Shown here: positions 45,246 to 56,858 of the stretch, one piece after another
Position numbering within the stretch: position 1 is the stretch's first letter
Layout of the letters: every line of letters starts with the position of its first letter
Assembly (NCBI GenBank): GCA_021018995.1
Contig: CM037588.1
Coordinates: forward strand, 36,577,000-36,640,999
Direction: 5' to 3'
DNA from: Chloranthus sessilifolius
Lineage: Eukaryota; Streptophyta; Magnoliopsida; Chloranthales; Chloranthaceae
DNA length: 64,000 nucleotides
Position numbers and translations under genes: made by a program
The notes under the pieces: generated by a model
Seen by the model: the letters and a program-made list of their open reading frames with translations, nothing else
What the model was told of the DNA's origin: nothing
Database searches by the model: none

Positions 45246-46551
45246 TTATATAGTTATCGGCAAGATCCCTTCCCATTGGACAAAAATGGATAAAGACCTG
45301 TTTTTCTCACAGGTCAAATTCTTTTTATGGGAGGAACCTTGCTTGTACAAGTATTGTGCAGACCAAATTATTTGAAAATGTGTTCTCGAAAGTGATGTCC
45401 CCAGTATTCTGGCCATGTGCCATGAAAATGCCTGTGGGGGTCACTTTAGTGGGAGAAAAATAGCTGATAAAGTGTTGCAGTGTGGTTTCTATTGGCCTTC
45501 TCTTTTCAGAGATGCCCATACACACTGCAAGGTTTGTAAAAGATGTCAGAAACTAGGAGGGCTGTCTAAACAAAATTCAATGCCTTTACAACCCATCCTT
45601 ATTGTAGAACTGTTTGATGTGTGAGGTATTGATTTTATGGGCCCCTTTCCTCCTTCAAATGGTTTTCATTTTATCTTAGTGGTAGTGGACTATGTTTCCA
45701 AATGGGTAGAAGCCATTGCCACAAGAACTGATGATAATCAGGTGGTCCTTAAGTTCATAAAGCAAAATATCTTCTCCAGATTTGGTATCCCTAGAGCCAT
45801 TATCAGTGATGGGGGGAGCCATTTCTGTAACAAAAATTTTGAGAGCTTGCTCAAGAAATATTCTGTCACCCATAGGATTGCTACTCCCTACCACCCACAA
45901 ACCAGTGGGCAAGTTGAAATTTCAAATAGGGAGATCAAGCATATCCTTGAGAAGACTGTGAGGACTGATAGGAAGGATTGGGCTGACAAGCTTAATGACG
46001 CACTGTGGGCTTATAGGACTGCCTATAAGACCCCCATCGGTATGTCCCCTTTCAGACTGATCTATGGCAAGGCCTGTCATCTCCCAGTGGAGTTAGTACA
46101 CAAGGCCTATTGGGCCATCAAATATTAAAATCTAGATCTAACTTCTGCTGGTCATCACAGGTTGCTGCAACTGTCGAAATTGGAAGAACTAAGGATGGAT
46201 GCATATGCCAATGCAAGGATCTACAAGGAAAGGTCCAAAGCTTTCTTTGACAAAGGGCTGTTGAAAAAGAGTTTCAATGTTGGTGATAAGGTTTGGTTGT
46301 TTAGCTCCACACTTAAATTTTTTCCAGGCAAATTGAAATCCAGATGGGAAGGTCCTTATATTGTCATGCATGTTTCCCCATCTGGTGCTGTGGAAATCAA
46401 GGACCCTAAGTCTGGGAGACTCTTGAAGGTGAATGGTCAGAGGCTTAAGCCTTGTTTTGAAAAAAACCCTTTTGACCTTTCACACCTTCACAAGGGATCC
46501 TTCTTCAAACTGATTCCACAGGTGTGTCATTACTGTAGCATATGCACTTAG
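45246..46551 (+). pseudogene. Integrase of element C
   Basis: A zinc-binding segment ([20 protein letters not shown] ... CKVCKRCQKLGG) is followed by the core ([79 protein letters not shown]) and a C-terminal GPY/F-like module ([20 protein letters not shown]). It ends about 1 kb before ORF2. Some breaks. Confidence 0.9.
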
Positions 46552-47566
46552 TTTTTGGTTGATTTATCTTGCTTTCTTTAGTTTCTATTCTCTAGGATTT
46601 GCTAGTGGCCTTATATGAATTTTGCCCTATCTGTTGTGAACTTATGATACTTGGCTTGATTCTTCCTGCTTTTGAATTGATAGCTTCTGTTGAATGCCTA
46701 ATGTGGAAGGTCATTTTTGTTGTCCTTGAGTGTATGATTGAGTTTACATGTGTCTAAAGACAGTCATTGGAGCGAGTCATGCCCAGGATTCAACCACAGC
46801 AAAAATGCAAAAGGGCAGAACAGAGCGCACATGCTCTCAATTTTATACCTTACTGTCGTTGGATCTAAAATGGAAGCCTGGGAGACTGTCGCGAGATTCA
46901 TATGCTCTCGCGAGGTTAAAAGAGGAAGCCTGGAAAACTATCGCGAGGTTAAAGGAGGGAGTTTGAGAGAAGTTCGCGTAGTTCACCTGGTCACATTCTA
47001 TTCACTATCGTGAGATTCATGTGTAGCTGAGTGGCTCTCGCGCAATTCATATAGAGCCATACATTACCTGTCGCGAGATTATCAGTCTGTCGCGAGATTC
47101 AAGATGAACCTCAGAGCTTCTCGCGCAATCCAAAGAGCCTTAGGAACCGCTCGCGCAATTCACATGAATTAATCTCACTCTATTGCTCGCTCCAAGGTCG
47201 ACTTTAGAGATTGTCGCGTTATCCAGATATAATCAACACCCTCGCTAGGTTTATTTCCAACCCCGCGACCAGATGTTCCCAAGCGCGCCGACCTTGGCGA
47301 TAAGTATTTCAACCCTGCGCTTTGTCCCTTTTTCATTATCTGCTTCCTTCTTCCCTCTGCGAAACCCTAGCTTCTGCCGCTCTCCCTTCTCTCCTCCAGC
47401 ATCACTCCTACAGCTCATCATTCGCTCCACAAATCTATACAAGTGTTCCTATCATCACCCCCATCCATTGCCCTCTGCCGAGAGATCTTGAGGTGCCCTG
47501 TGCATCAAATCAAACCAAACCCTAGCTCTCCATCTCCATTGTTCATATTAGAGGACAGGGTTAGAA
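46552..47566 (+). promoter_or_regulatory. Inter-ORF region of C with candidate internal promoter for ORF2
   Basis: There is no supported gene here. From about 46880 to 47280 there are at least eight TCGCGAG, CTCGCGCAA or related words, like those in the LTR promoter. A TATA-like GATAAGTATTTCAA lies near 47299, then GCGAAACCCTAGCT and a pyrimidine patch (CTCCCTTCTCTCCTCC), and ORF2 starts at 47567. Element D keeps the same order (61580-62070), with a better TATA-like box, ATATTTAAAT. Confidence 0.55.
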
Positions 47567-50500
47567 ATGGCTCCCAAAATTGCACAAAAGAGAAAGGGGA
47601 AGGACAAGGACCCTGCAGAGACCACCCCTAAAAAGGCCAAGACTTCAAAGTCTCCCAAAAAAGGAAAGGAAGTGGTTGAGGAGGCGGCGGTACCAACCAC
47701 TAAGTTCTCTACCCCTTTTGAGCTCATGGAGTCAATCCCATTAGAGCCTAAAACAACCTTTGATGCACCCTTTTTTGAGAAAGAACCTCTCTCTGCCCCT
47801 GCAGTATAGTTCATAAGCAAAGCGGGCCTGATGCCATTGATGAGAGAAATTCTAGCACTAGCCTACCCAAGGCTAGTGCAGCTGTTTTACCAGCACATCA
47901 AAGTCAAGAAGGGCAACGATGGACAAGAGTGCTTGCTGGTGATGATTGACGATTTTGATTTGTTAGTAAGCCCTAAGAAGATTGCTGAAGTATTGGGCAT
48001 CCCAACAACATTCAATCCTAGCTGTGGATATGGCCCCCCTTTGCGTGCATCAATTGACACAATTGCAAGGGCCCTAACAAGAGGATTAAAAGCCATCGGG
48101 GACTCAATCAGAAGGAGGGAACTTGAGCCTAAGCTGCTGTTCATTGACCAAGTCCTGCGGAAGAACATATATTGCTCAGGACATCAGCAGGAGAGAAGAA
48201 CTCCCATTGCGGATGCTGTCTAATCCTACCACATGGGCCATGGCTTCCATGCAGCCTAGCTGATTTTTAAAGCTATGAAAGACACAGTGGCAAAATTAGG
48301 GTCAAACAAGAAGCCTCACACCCTACCCTATGCAAGAATCATCACCTTACTGCTGATCAAGGAGGGCTACAAGATAAGAAGAACCGAGCAAACCACCACC
48401 CTTACCCCTACTACCTTTGCCAAGAGGCAATGGGGAATCAACAGAAGCTTGATGGGGGGTCAGAAAAAGAAGAAAGCTGAGGCTCAGGCCCTGCCCAAGC
48501 AAGCAGAAGAAGATGAATCAGAGTCTACCCCAGCTACAACAGCAGTGCCTCCAAAGCTCATCACTTCCATCCCTGCAGCAGCACCCACAACCCCTCCACC
48601 TTTTATTCCTGCATCCTCTACTCCTCTTGCATCCATCTCTCACCCTCCTCTGATTCCATTCTCCATGCCCACTCCCCCTTCACCTGTGCTTGGTTCATGG
48701 GAGGACTCCCCTTCCCCTACCTTACCATAGTACATTGCCACAATTCCCCCCTCCATTCCCCCCTCCATTCCAACTAAGCCTGCCAGCCCCCCACTCATCT
48801 CCTACAAGAAACGAAAACCTACTTAGACCATCCCAACCATCACCCTGACCCCACCCTCAATACCTTCCACCCCATTGACCCACCCCACCTTGAAGAGACC
48901 ACCACCCCAGCCACATCTACTATATCTCCTCTCCCCAACATTGACTTAACCCTAAACACATCCATAGGCTTCCAAGCCTTCATCTCTACATTCCTTGAAA
49001 CCATGCCTACCTACTACACCCCTCTGCCAGACTCCCCAACTACCTCACAGCACCTTTCCCCAGAACCCCACTCTTCCCCTCCCTCCACTTTCCATCATGC
49101 TCCTTCCTCCCCTTTCCAACCAGTACCCTCTTCTTCCCAAACCCCACCTCCTAACTTTGACACACTAACCCTCATCCTACCCCTGATCCAAGACATCCAA
49201 GCCCAGTTATCCACCAATACCCATAAACAGGACCAGATGCAGGCTGAACTCACCTCCATCCAATCCACCCTACACACCTTAACCACCCCACCCATCCCTA
49301 CCCCATCCACTTCAACCCCCCTGGTCCTGTTCACTGACAAGACCACCCAAACAGACTTCCCTCCTGAATCATTACCCCTCCCACCATCACCATTACCTCT
49401 TCCCCACCCTTTTCCTTTACCCCTTTTCCCCATTCCAATTTTCCATCCCCCATCACCCCCAACTCCTGTTGAGCCTACACCCTTCACCTTTCCCCCTATT
49501 CCCTCCATTCTCCCTCTTATCCTACCCCCTCCCACCTTCTCTGCCAAATCTACCCAAACAGACCCACTACCTGACCCCATTCTCCCACCACTTGACTTCC
49601 CTACTACTATCATTCCCCCTTCCCCCCCGGACCAAGCACACTTCTCTCCTTCCACCTCCTATCTGTCAATTGCACCCAAACATCATTTCTACAGCCCTCC
49701 TTACCTCACCATCCTACATCACATGCAGGATGATGCTTACCTGAGGATGGATGTCCTGAGGGGTATGGCAAAGCTATACCAATCAATTGAGACCCCCTGC
49801 TGGAGAAGATTGATGAGATGACGGAGGCCCACAGCGAGCAACTACTGGGCATCTCCGTGGGGTGGAAAAATATTGTGGAGGAATATCGAAAGACGAAAGC
49901 TTCAGCTACTTATTATTAGATTAATTGGGAGTATGAGAAATCCAATGCTGCTGCAGCGACTGCCCGGGCAAGAATGCTTGAAAAACGACTTAACAATGCC
50001 CAGGAAATCCAAAAAATCCAAAAAGAGATCCATGAGACTGACGCCCTCAAATTTCAAGTCCAGATAGCCTCATTGGAAAAGGCATTGGCCGCTGCCAGAA
50101 ATGAACCTTACCACCCAACCCCACTCTCTGTTCACGTGCCTCAAGGCTGCTAACCACTACTCCACCGCCCGAGGAGGCACCACCTAAGCCTCAAAAGATA
50201 AAGGAAAAGCTCTGCTACAACCATAAGCAGCCTCCACCTCCCAAGGCCTCTCGCACCTCCCAAGAACAAACTTATCCTCGGGAGGAAAGTCATAACCAAG
50301 AGGTCCGCTCCCAAAGTTGCCCCTTTAAAATTGGCAAAGAGCCTGCTGCCCAGTCTGAAGAGGCACAGTCCCCTGCCAAACCTGAGTCCATTGGAAAAGA
50401 AAAGTCACTAGTGGTTCCCACTGAGGAACCCAAAGCTAAAGGAAAAGAAAAATCCCCAGTGGTCTCCCTCACAGATGCAAAAGCAAAGGCAAAGGAAAAT

Positions 50501-50730
50501 CCCGCCACCCCCTACTAAGTAAAGGCAAAGCCCCTCAAGAACCCAAGGAACCAAAGGCTTCCAAGGCGCCAAAAGTAAGGGTGTGGGCACCTAAAGCTCC
50601 AACTGCAGTGAAAACACCAGTCGAGAGGAAAAAGGCAAGGGAGGAGAAGAAGAAAGAGGACAGAGCTGCCCTCAAGGCAAAGGCTAAACAGATGGGCTGG
50701 GATTTCCTTATAGATTCTGATTCAGATTAG
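47567..50730 (+). pseudogene. ORF2 of Athila element C, at the envelope position but nuclear-looking
   Basis: It starts ATG with MAPKIAQKRKGKDKDPAETT, a lysine-rich stretch resembling a nuclear localisation signal. A globular part follows (about 47810-48450: LAYPRLVQLFYQHIKVKKG, LLVSPKKIAEVLGIP, LPYARIITLLLIKEGY) that fits the domain Pfam calls putative plant transposon protein (PF20167, from memory), found in other Athila-like ORFs. Next come a long proline-rich region, a short coiled coil (IQDIQAQLSTNTHKQDQMQ), two KxTQTD motifs at 49336-49356 and 49546-49563, another coil (about 49940-50100) and a Lys/Ala/Glu-rich tail ending in QMGWDFLIDSDSD. I see no signal peptide or membrane helix. Broken in about half a dozen places. 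Confidence 0.6.
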
Positions 50731-51367
50731 GTCCTAGCTTCTAGATTGTATCTTAGATTTTTCTTTTTGTAATTCCAATTATAACTATTTTTATTCCACT
50801 TCAATAGAAATTCTAGTTTTCTCTATTGCTTTGTTCTATGTGTTTCTTTTTGATTGTTTGTTAATTGTGATTTTGTTCTTTTTGCCATTCATGGGAGAAG
50901 AGTTTTTGGGAGGATATTTTTCTTTGAACCAGTAATCCATGCCGTAGAGATAGTGTTTATATAAATCTGTGCAAATACCTGCCTCAGGATTGTCAATGGC
51001 TTCCTCTTCAAATTGATGTGCCATCATAAGTGTACCTCGCGAAGTTCCCCAGTTCAGCTGCGCGAGAAATGTCCTTTCCTCATCACTTATTGCTCCTCGC
51101 GAGGATCCCTGCGCGCTACACTTACCTCTTTAAATACCATGCCTCTCTTTGGACATTCATTTAATGCTACTTCTCTTTTCCAAAGAGCCAGTTGTGTATT
51201 TTCTTCTTTCCCCTCACAACCCTCATTTATTGCCAAGTGTGAAAACCGGCGCAATTTCAATTCCGCCGATTCATGTTCCCTCGTTCCTCTCTTTTAAACT
51301 GGCCCTCAGACCCTTTTCATCTCATCCCTCCTCTTCTAACCCTAGAAGTCCATACCTCCTGACACAA
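50731..51367 (+). promoter_or_regulatory. Region between ORF2 and ORF3 of C with candidate internal promoter
   Basis: After an AT-rich tail there is a short CGCG cluster (CCTCGCGAAG, GCTGCGCGAG, CCTCGCGAGG, GCGCGC; 51036-51116), then CTCTTTAAATACC at 51126-51138, then AACCCTAG near 51340, and ORF3 starts at 51368. Element A shows the same order before its ORF3. Confidence 0.5.
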
Positions 51368-51725
51368 ATGACGGATGACAGCCCCTTTGGCTTCCCAATC
51401 AAATTTTATCCCATCTGGGACGATCCCCCACCGCCTAAGGAGCCGGACCCCTTGCAATTTCTTTGGGATGAGTATGACGAGGTCTAGCGGATCTTGGCCA
51501 AGGAGGAAAAGAAAAAGAAAAAAAGAGAGACGTTAGAGGAGAAGAAAAAGAAAAAAAGGGAGAAGCAAAAGAAGAAGAAAAGTGAAAAATATGGCACCAC
51601 CTCCATCTCCCCCTCCATCTTCCTCCAACCCTCACCTGGCTACACCTTAACCCCCCCCATTTTCTCTTTTCTTTTTTCCATCTTTTTGACATATTTTCTT
51701 TTTCTTTTAATGAAAGTTTTCTTTT
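51368..51725 (+). pseudogene. ORF3 of element C, counterpart of the small ORF in element A
   Basis: It starts at ATG with MTDDSPFGFPIKFYPIWDDP and keeps the DPPPPKEPDPLQFLWDEYDE signature, followed by a strongly Lys/Glu-rich segment as in A. The N-terminal 40 residues match A at most positions, although the surrounding non-coding DNA is much less alike. The family is not recognised. No membrane or export signal is seen in the conserved part. It is broken in a small number of places. Confidence 0.5.
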
Positions 51726-51847
51726 AGTTCCATACTGTTCAGTTTTGCATTTTTATTTCTCCCTCTTCTTCTGTGTTTGTTTCTGTATGTTTCCTTGGAT
51801 TCTACCCTTTATTCTCACCTTTGAACCAACGAGGACATTGCTCCTCC

Positions 51848-51864
51848 TAGGTTTGGGGGTGTGG
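51848..51864 (+). other. Second, internal polypurine-tract copy in element C
   Basis: TAGGTTTGGGGGTGTGG repeats the real PPT/LTR junction (53485-53500) over its first 16 bases, 1.64 kb upstream. It is preceded by GAGGACATTGCTCCTCC, also kept in A and D. Confidence 0.78.
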
Positions 51865-53484
51865 CAGGTAGGTCTGCCAATAACATAAGTTAACTTAAAG
51901 TGCAGCAGAATCATGTGAGTAACATAGAAATGGAGCTGTGTTCACTTAAGAATTATGAAAATTAAAGAATTTAAAACTTTTTGCAGATCTTTCAACATTA
52001 TAAATTTCTAAATTTTCACATTTCCATGATGAGAACACCAAGAAAACTCACTGGTATCAGCACTTAGTGAATCATTGAAGAGAGAAAAAGGTAAGGACAT
52101 GCTTAAAAGTTCAAAGGAAGACCATCACCAGTGAGAATTGGGCCTAAAAATTTTTTTTATTTTTATTTTGAGGAGTGATTGAGGCAAATTTCTTCTAGCT
52201 TTAAGGACTGGCTGAGTCAATGTGTCCACTAAAAGTTAGGTAACTCCAAGTTGAAACAACTGACAACACTCATGACACTTAAGAAAGGATCAAGGCCTTC
52301 TCTTGGACAGTTTGAGCCTAAATAGACCAAACCCTAAAGCAACTGCCCTTGTTCATACACTCTTTGAGCTTAAAAGTCCAATTTTCTTCAAAAACACACC
52401 TGAGTACTTGTAGCTGAACCTATGAATCTGATTTAACCTTACCCTCACTCTGAGAAGTCAGAAGGACTAGCTAGGGTCAACATTGGATGAGTGGAGAAGA
52501 ATTATCTGAAGATCTAGCAGTGTAACAACTGAGGAAAAAGGTGGCAATTCATGATAAAAAAAAGAAAAAAAAAACTGTACCAGAATGAAAAGAAAACAAT
52601 AATGAAGAGGAGTAAGAGAGGAATCAAGAGGAAACATTCATTGGAAAAAAATCAAACAAGAAGAGAAACTGATCACTTCAAATCTGAAGATTTCAAAGAA
52701 GATGGAAGGAGCTGAATTAAAGAAGGTGAAGTTATGAATCACCTCCTGCACCTACTGATTTCTAAATTTCAAATCTCTTTTTCAACCTTCCAATTATTTT
52801 TATAACCCAATACCATAAGCCACATTACAGCCCAGTTAAAGCCCTTGTGATCCAAAGTTGAATGAGCTGTCATGTGGAGATAATGAGTTGTCCAATCTAT
52901 GGTAAAAATCTGCCAATGATGCAAGAACTTGAATGCTATGCCTATGCTCATGCTTACAAACCCATTTGGGGGATGTAACTGCTCTTGAGCTTGAGAGGCA
53001 ATGAAACCCTTAAAAGTTCTTTGTGAAACTATACCCTAGAGAGTTTTGGGTTTGATATTGAATGTATTGGGCATGACCTACAACCTAATTTTTAATTTAA
53101 TGATGAGCTCAGTGCTAACACACATGTGTAGTTTCCCTGTTGTGAACTGATTGGAAATGTTGTGCTATCATGAGAAGTTTTTGATGCTTAAACATCTGTG
53201 CAGACAATGCATTTAAATTTCTTATATTTTTACTAATTCAGGGGTGAACTGATGCTCTGTTTCTTGATAGCTGACTTGAATCTTGCACTTCTGCTAACTG
53301 TTTTATTGAGAAGTTTGTGGGTATCTTCACTGAAAATGCTCAGGAGACTTCACTCCTCCACTAGGGATCACCTAGGGGTTTAAAAGGCTTGGTACATATG
53401 CTAAATGTATCCGTGCTCCCTATGAAAGTGGCAGTTAATTTCTGTAGATTTTTAGTGTAGCTTTGCTAAGGGACTAGCAAAGAT
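51865..53484 (+). other. Conserved 3' non-coding region of element C
   Basis: No gene is supported. The region parallels 25234-26874 (reversed) and 62515-64000 phrase by phrase and ends in 'TAGGGATCACCTAGGGG' and 'GACTAGCAAAGAT' before the PPT. Confidence 0.7.
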
Positions 53485-53498
53485 TAGGTTTGGGGGTG
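53485..53498 (+). other. Polypurine tract of element C
   Basis: TAGGTTTGGGGGTG is immediately followed by the LTR start TGTTAAGACATG. Confidence 0.88.
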
Positions 53499-55877
53499 TG
53501 TTAAGACATGAAAAGTACCGCTTTTCACCCCTTAACTTAGCCTCTGTTAGACCCTTAGCCATCTAATAAATGTGTGTTAAGTCATTTCTGTAGATAATAA
53601 ACAGCAGCTGCAATAAGGCCTGAACCCTATTAAGGAGCCTACTTTTACCCCAGAAGTCCCTCAGAAGGATGAAAGTTGAACCCAGACAAGAATTGAACCT
53701 CGCGCAGCTTTCACAAGCTTCAAGGGATTCAGAAATCAAGCTTCGCGCAGTCCTCGCGAGTTTCCCAAGACTTCATTTCCAATTGCCCGCACTGTTCTCG
53801 TGCAGTTGAGTGACAGAGGGGCTTAAGAATCATACTTCGCGCAGCTCTCGCGAAGCTCAAATATAAATGCTCGCACAACTCAAGAAAGCAGCTCTCAAAC
53901 CTTACACAGTTCACTCAGATCAACTGAAGAGAGAGAGCTCCAGGTATTTCGATGCGCAGTTCAGAGACCAATGCACATCATGTCCTCGCGAAGATCCATT
54001 GAGAAATAAACTGCTCTCGCGATTCCTGCGCTATTCAGAAGGAAAGTGCAATCCCGTGAAGACCAGAGCAATCCAGTGAGGATTCAATGCTCTATCGTGC
54101 GACTGCTTCAGCTGTAACTAAGACAATCCCGCGACAGCTTGAATTTCAAGCTAATCCAATCTCCCGAAGACCGTGCTACCATGCGACAGTCTTGGAAACC
54201 AACGCTACCTAGGGAGACTCTGAACTCTAACTCTCCCTCACCTCTGCAGAGGACATTCTGGGAACTTCCAACAATTAGGGCATGCATTCCAATGCTCCAA
54301 GTTCCGTACACGTGCCCCGAGGCATCCAAGGGACAGTATTAGGCCATGTGGCATCGTTAAAATTAGGGTTCCCTAACCCTAATGCGCTGCCAAACTAACT
54401 GCTATATAAACCTAAGCCTGGTTTAGGTTTAGGGGGCTCTCTGCTTAGAATAGAATTTTGTCTATCATCTTCTTACAGTAGCTACAGATCTCTAGTAAGG
54501 TTTAGGTAGATTTCTTTTTGCTTTTTCTTCTCTCCATAGTCCAGCATTTGCTGGATATGCCTTTGTATGACTATTTGGAATAGATTAATGGAGTTTCATG
54601 ATCGGGTGTTTTACTTTTATGGGACTTTTGTGAGTTATTCTATACAAGGTTGTTACCTTGAGATCCTCCATTGCTAGGACGTATTGCAAGCAATGGAGGA
54701 CTGATTTTATAGTTTACTTAGATCCAGTGACCTGTGTGTCTGGGCTAACATGCTCCCATACAGGCTTAGCCCCACCACAGGACCCACTAGATCTGAAGTC
54801 CCCATGGGAGCAATGAGCTTTTGTAGCCTTGTGAACATGGTGGTGGCAGCAATGTTTCTTGTTCTATCTTGAGCTTTGTGAGGAGGATAACCTCTGGGAT
54901 AGTCTGTGACCATTTAAGTGGACATGTTATAGCCTTAGGGTGAAGCCAACCCACATACTCAAGACGGATTATTCTTCTTTGCACTTGTGCTTGTAGCCCT
55001 GTGAGAGATTGTATTGAGACAAACTCCCCTGTATGTGTATAGACCCGCCATCAGATGGCAGATCTGGTTTGGTTATAGAGATTGTAGGCTTGCGACTGGA
55101 TCACTGCAGTCTCTCTAAAGCAGTGGACAACTGGATCTAAGGCTGCACTCAAACTCTTGCTGGTTCTATGTGTCTGGGCTAACATGCTCCCATACAGGCC
55201 TAGCCCCACACAGCACTTTAGAGGTTGAGGTTCCCTATGGATTCTTGTGCTTGTAGCCTGGATGATGTAGTGCCTACAATGATAAACTTGTTCTGACCCT
55301 TCTCTGGATTGTGGTTCCCCAATTGGATAGTCTGTGACTATTTAAGTGGACAGGTTATAGCCATAAAGGGATTAGATCATGGCATAGAGATGGGTTGGAT
55401 TCTTTCTCCTCAGTGGTGATAACGTAGCCATTGGACAGGACTTTTATAGTAGCAGATCTGAATCTGAGTCATGAAACCCATCAGATCTGAACCTAATAGC
55501 ATACTTCTCACCCTTTTATATTTATTTTCTCACGCCATCTTCTTTCTTAATCCTTTCTATAGTTTAGACATTAGGATACCTTAGAATTTAGATTTTAGTG
55601 ACCTTAAATCCCCTTCCATTTAGGATTGCCAGATCTATAGTCAGATCTGGAGGGCCTACTAAAGATGGCTCCCTTGGAGCTTAAGATCAACTTCCCTGTG
55701 GGACAAACTCTTACTTATCAAAACTTGCTACAACAGGCCCTGTATCTTGCAAGATTGTGCATATTTTAAGCTTGCTACTCTATCATTTTCAATCAACCTT
55801 TCATTCATTTTCATTCACCCCATTCTTATCACTATCCTCAATAAAGTTAGTAGCAAGCACTCAAAAATAGCCTAACA
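53499..55877 (+). mobile_element. LTR shared by elements C and C'
   Basis: It has the same subfamily, ends and order as 38135-40569. It acts as the 3' LTR of C (PPT on its left). It is also followed by a primer site and gag (C'), so it serves as the 5' LTR of a second unit. CGCG words are better kept here than in the left LTR (about 53698-54130). The TATA box GCTATATAAA is at 54401-54410, after an inverted telo-box pair at about 54363-54383. Confidence 0.9.
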
Positions 55878-56858
55878 AGTTTTTGGCTCCGTTGCCGGGG
55901 ATATTGATCTTTTAGTAAACTCTAGATTTTTGATTCTTTATTCTTTGGTAGCTGTACTTGTGAATAATTGATACTGCTGATTTACATTTAAAATTTTTCT
56001 TGCAGATTTGGACCATAGCAGAGAAGCAGAGTAGAATTGCACTGGGAGTCTAGCTACCTCTGTTTGCACTTCTCTAACCCTCAAAACTCAGTCTATTTCT
56101 CATTTGAAGATTCCATAGCATAGCAGTTGATTATGATAGTTGTAATTTTTATTAAGTGCAATGTGCCTCCAAATAGTCTTCCCTGCTGTTAGGAAGGAGA
56201 TCCCTCAGTCCTACATTAGAGCCTGCTAACCCGGAGATAGAAAGGGGTAGAAGACCGAGAAGGCATAGACACACCACAGTTGAGCCCCCTATTGAAATTG
56301 AGATAGCAGTTATGGGTGAAGAACACCTAGAACATTGAAGGAATTGAATGCTCTGGATGATTACAATTCTCCATTCAGCATCCAATTCCCTGATGTTCAA
56401 GGAAACTACGAAATCAAAACTTCCATCATCCAAATGCTTCCCTCTTTCCATGGGCTTAGCAAGGAAGACCCTTACAAGCACATTGACCAGTTCTTGGCCC
56501 TATGCATGACATTCTCCATTGTTGGTTTGAGACCAGAAGCCACTAGGTTAAGGCTCTTTCCTTTCTCCCTAAAGGACATGGCCATGACCTGGTTATCTAC
56601 TCTCCCAAACAACAGCATCACCTCCTGGAAAGACCTCCAGACAAGATTTTTGTCTAAATTTTTTCCAGAGACCAAGACCAGCCAATTGAGGAAAGGCATA
56701 CTTTCTTTTGCCCAATCCCCAACTGAAGATTTTAACCAGTGCTGGGATAGATTTAAAGAGATGCTCAAACAATGTCCCCACCACAAGATCCCTGACTGGT
56801 AGCTTGTCCAGAGCTTCTACAATGGGATTGATGAGAAGAGCAGGGACATGGTAGATGC
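55878..56858 (+). pseudogene. C': leader and gag start of a second, tandemly joined Athila unit
   Basis: A primer site (TGGCTCCGTTGCCGGGGAT, 55884-55902) follows the shared LTR. The leader is nearly the same as that of C, and gag (56335-56858) has NALDDYNSPFSIQFPDVQGN, HIDQFLALCMTFSIVGL and PHHKIPDW. It is cut at 56858 by the insertion of D, and the rest should lie beyond the window. It belongs to the C subfamily and is a fossil with a few breaks in the visible part. Confidence 0.8.
56854..56858. other. Inferred left target-site duplication of element D
   Basis: GATGC directly precedes the LTR start TGTTAAGACC at 56859 and lies within the gag of C' (the GTAGATG word continues as GTAGATGCC in C). 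The right copy is outside the window, so the duplication is predicted rather than seen. Confidence 0.6.

Larger units (their letters stand above)
38135..55877 (+). mobile_element. Element C: Athila-lineage retrotransposon, plus strand, with two accessory ORFs
   Basis: LTRs lie at 38135-40569 and 53499-55877. Between them are primer site, gag, protease, RT-RNase H, integrase, a large downstream ORF2, a small ORF3, a duplicate PPT and the true PPT. It is inserted in the gag region of B after GCTGC (38130-38134). The matching duplication is not at 55878, because another internal region (C') follows instead. LTR divergence in the first roughly 270 bases is about 6% by eye, with an excess at CG sites, so C is older than A. 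Coding parts carry roughly ten breaks; it is a fossil. Confidence 0.88.

Noticed and set aside
49095-49655. A 186-residue Gly-rich frame on the minus strand
   Set aside because: It is the antisense shadow of the proline-codon-rich part of ORF2 (CCN codons read as NGG) with no motif of its own.
47567-50730. ORF2 as a retrovirus-type envelope gene
   Set aside because: No signal peptide, membrane helix or cleavage-site pattern is visible, and the ends are basic and nuclear-looking. Position alone is not enough.
53499-56858. The C-C' junction as an assembly error
   Set aside because: It cannot be excluded from sequence alone. However, the shared LTR differs at many sites from the left LTR, so it is not a simple duplicated contig end; kept as a tandem array with a long-read check.
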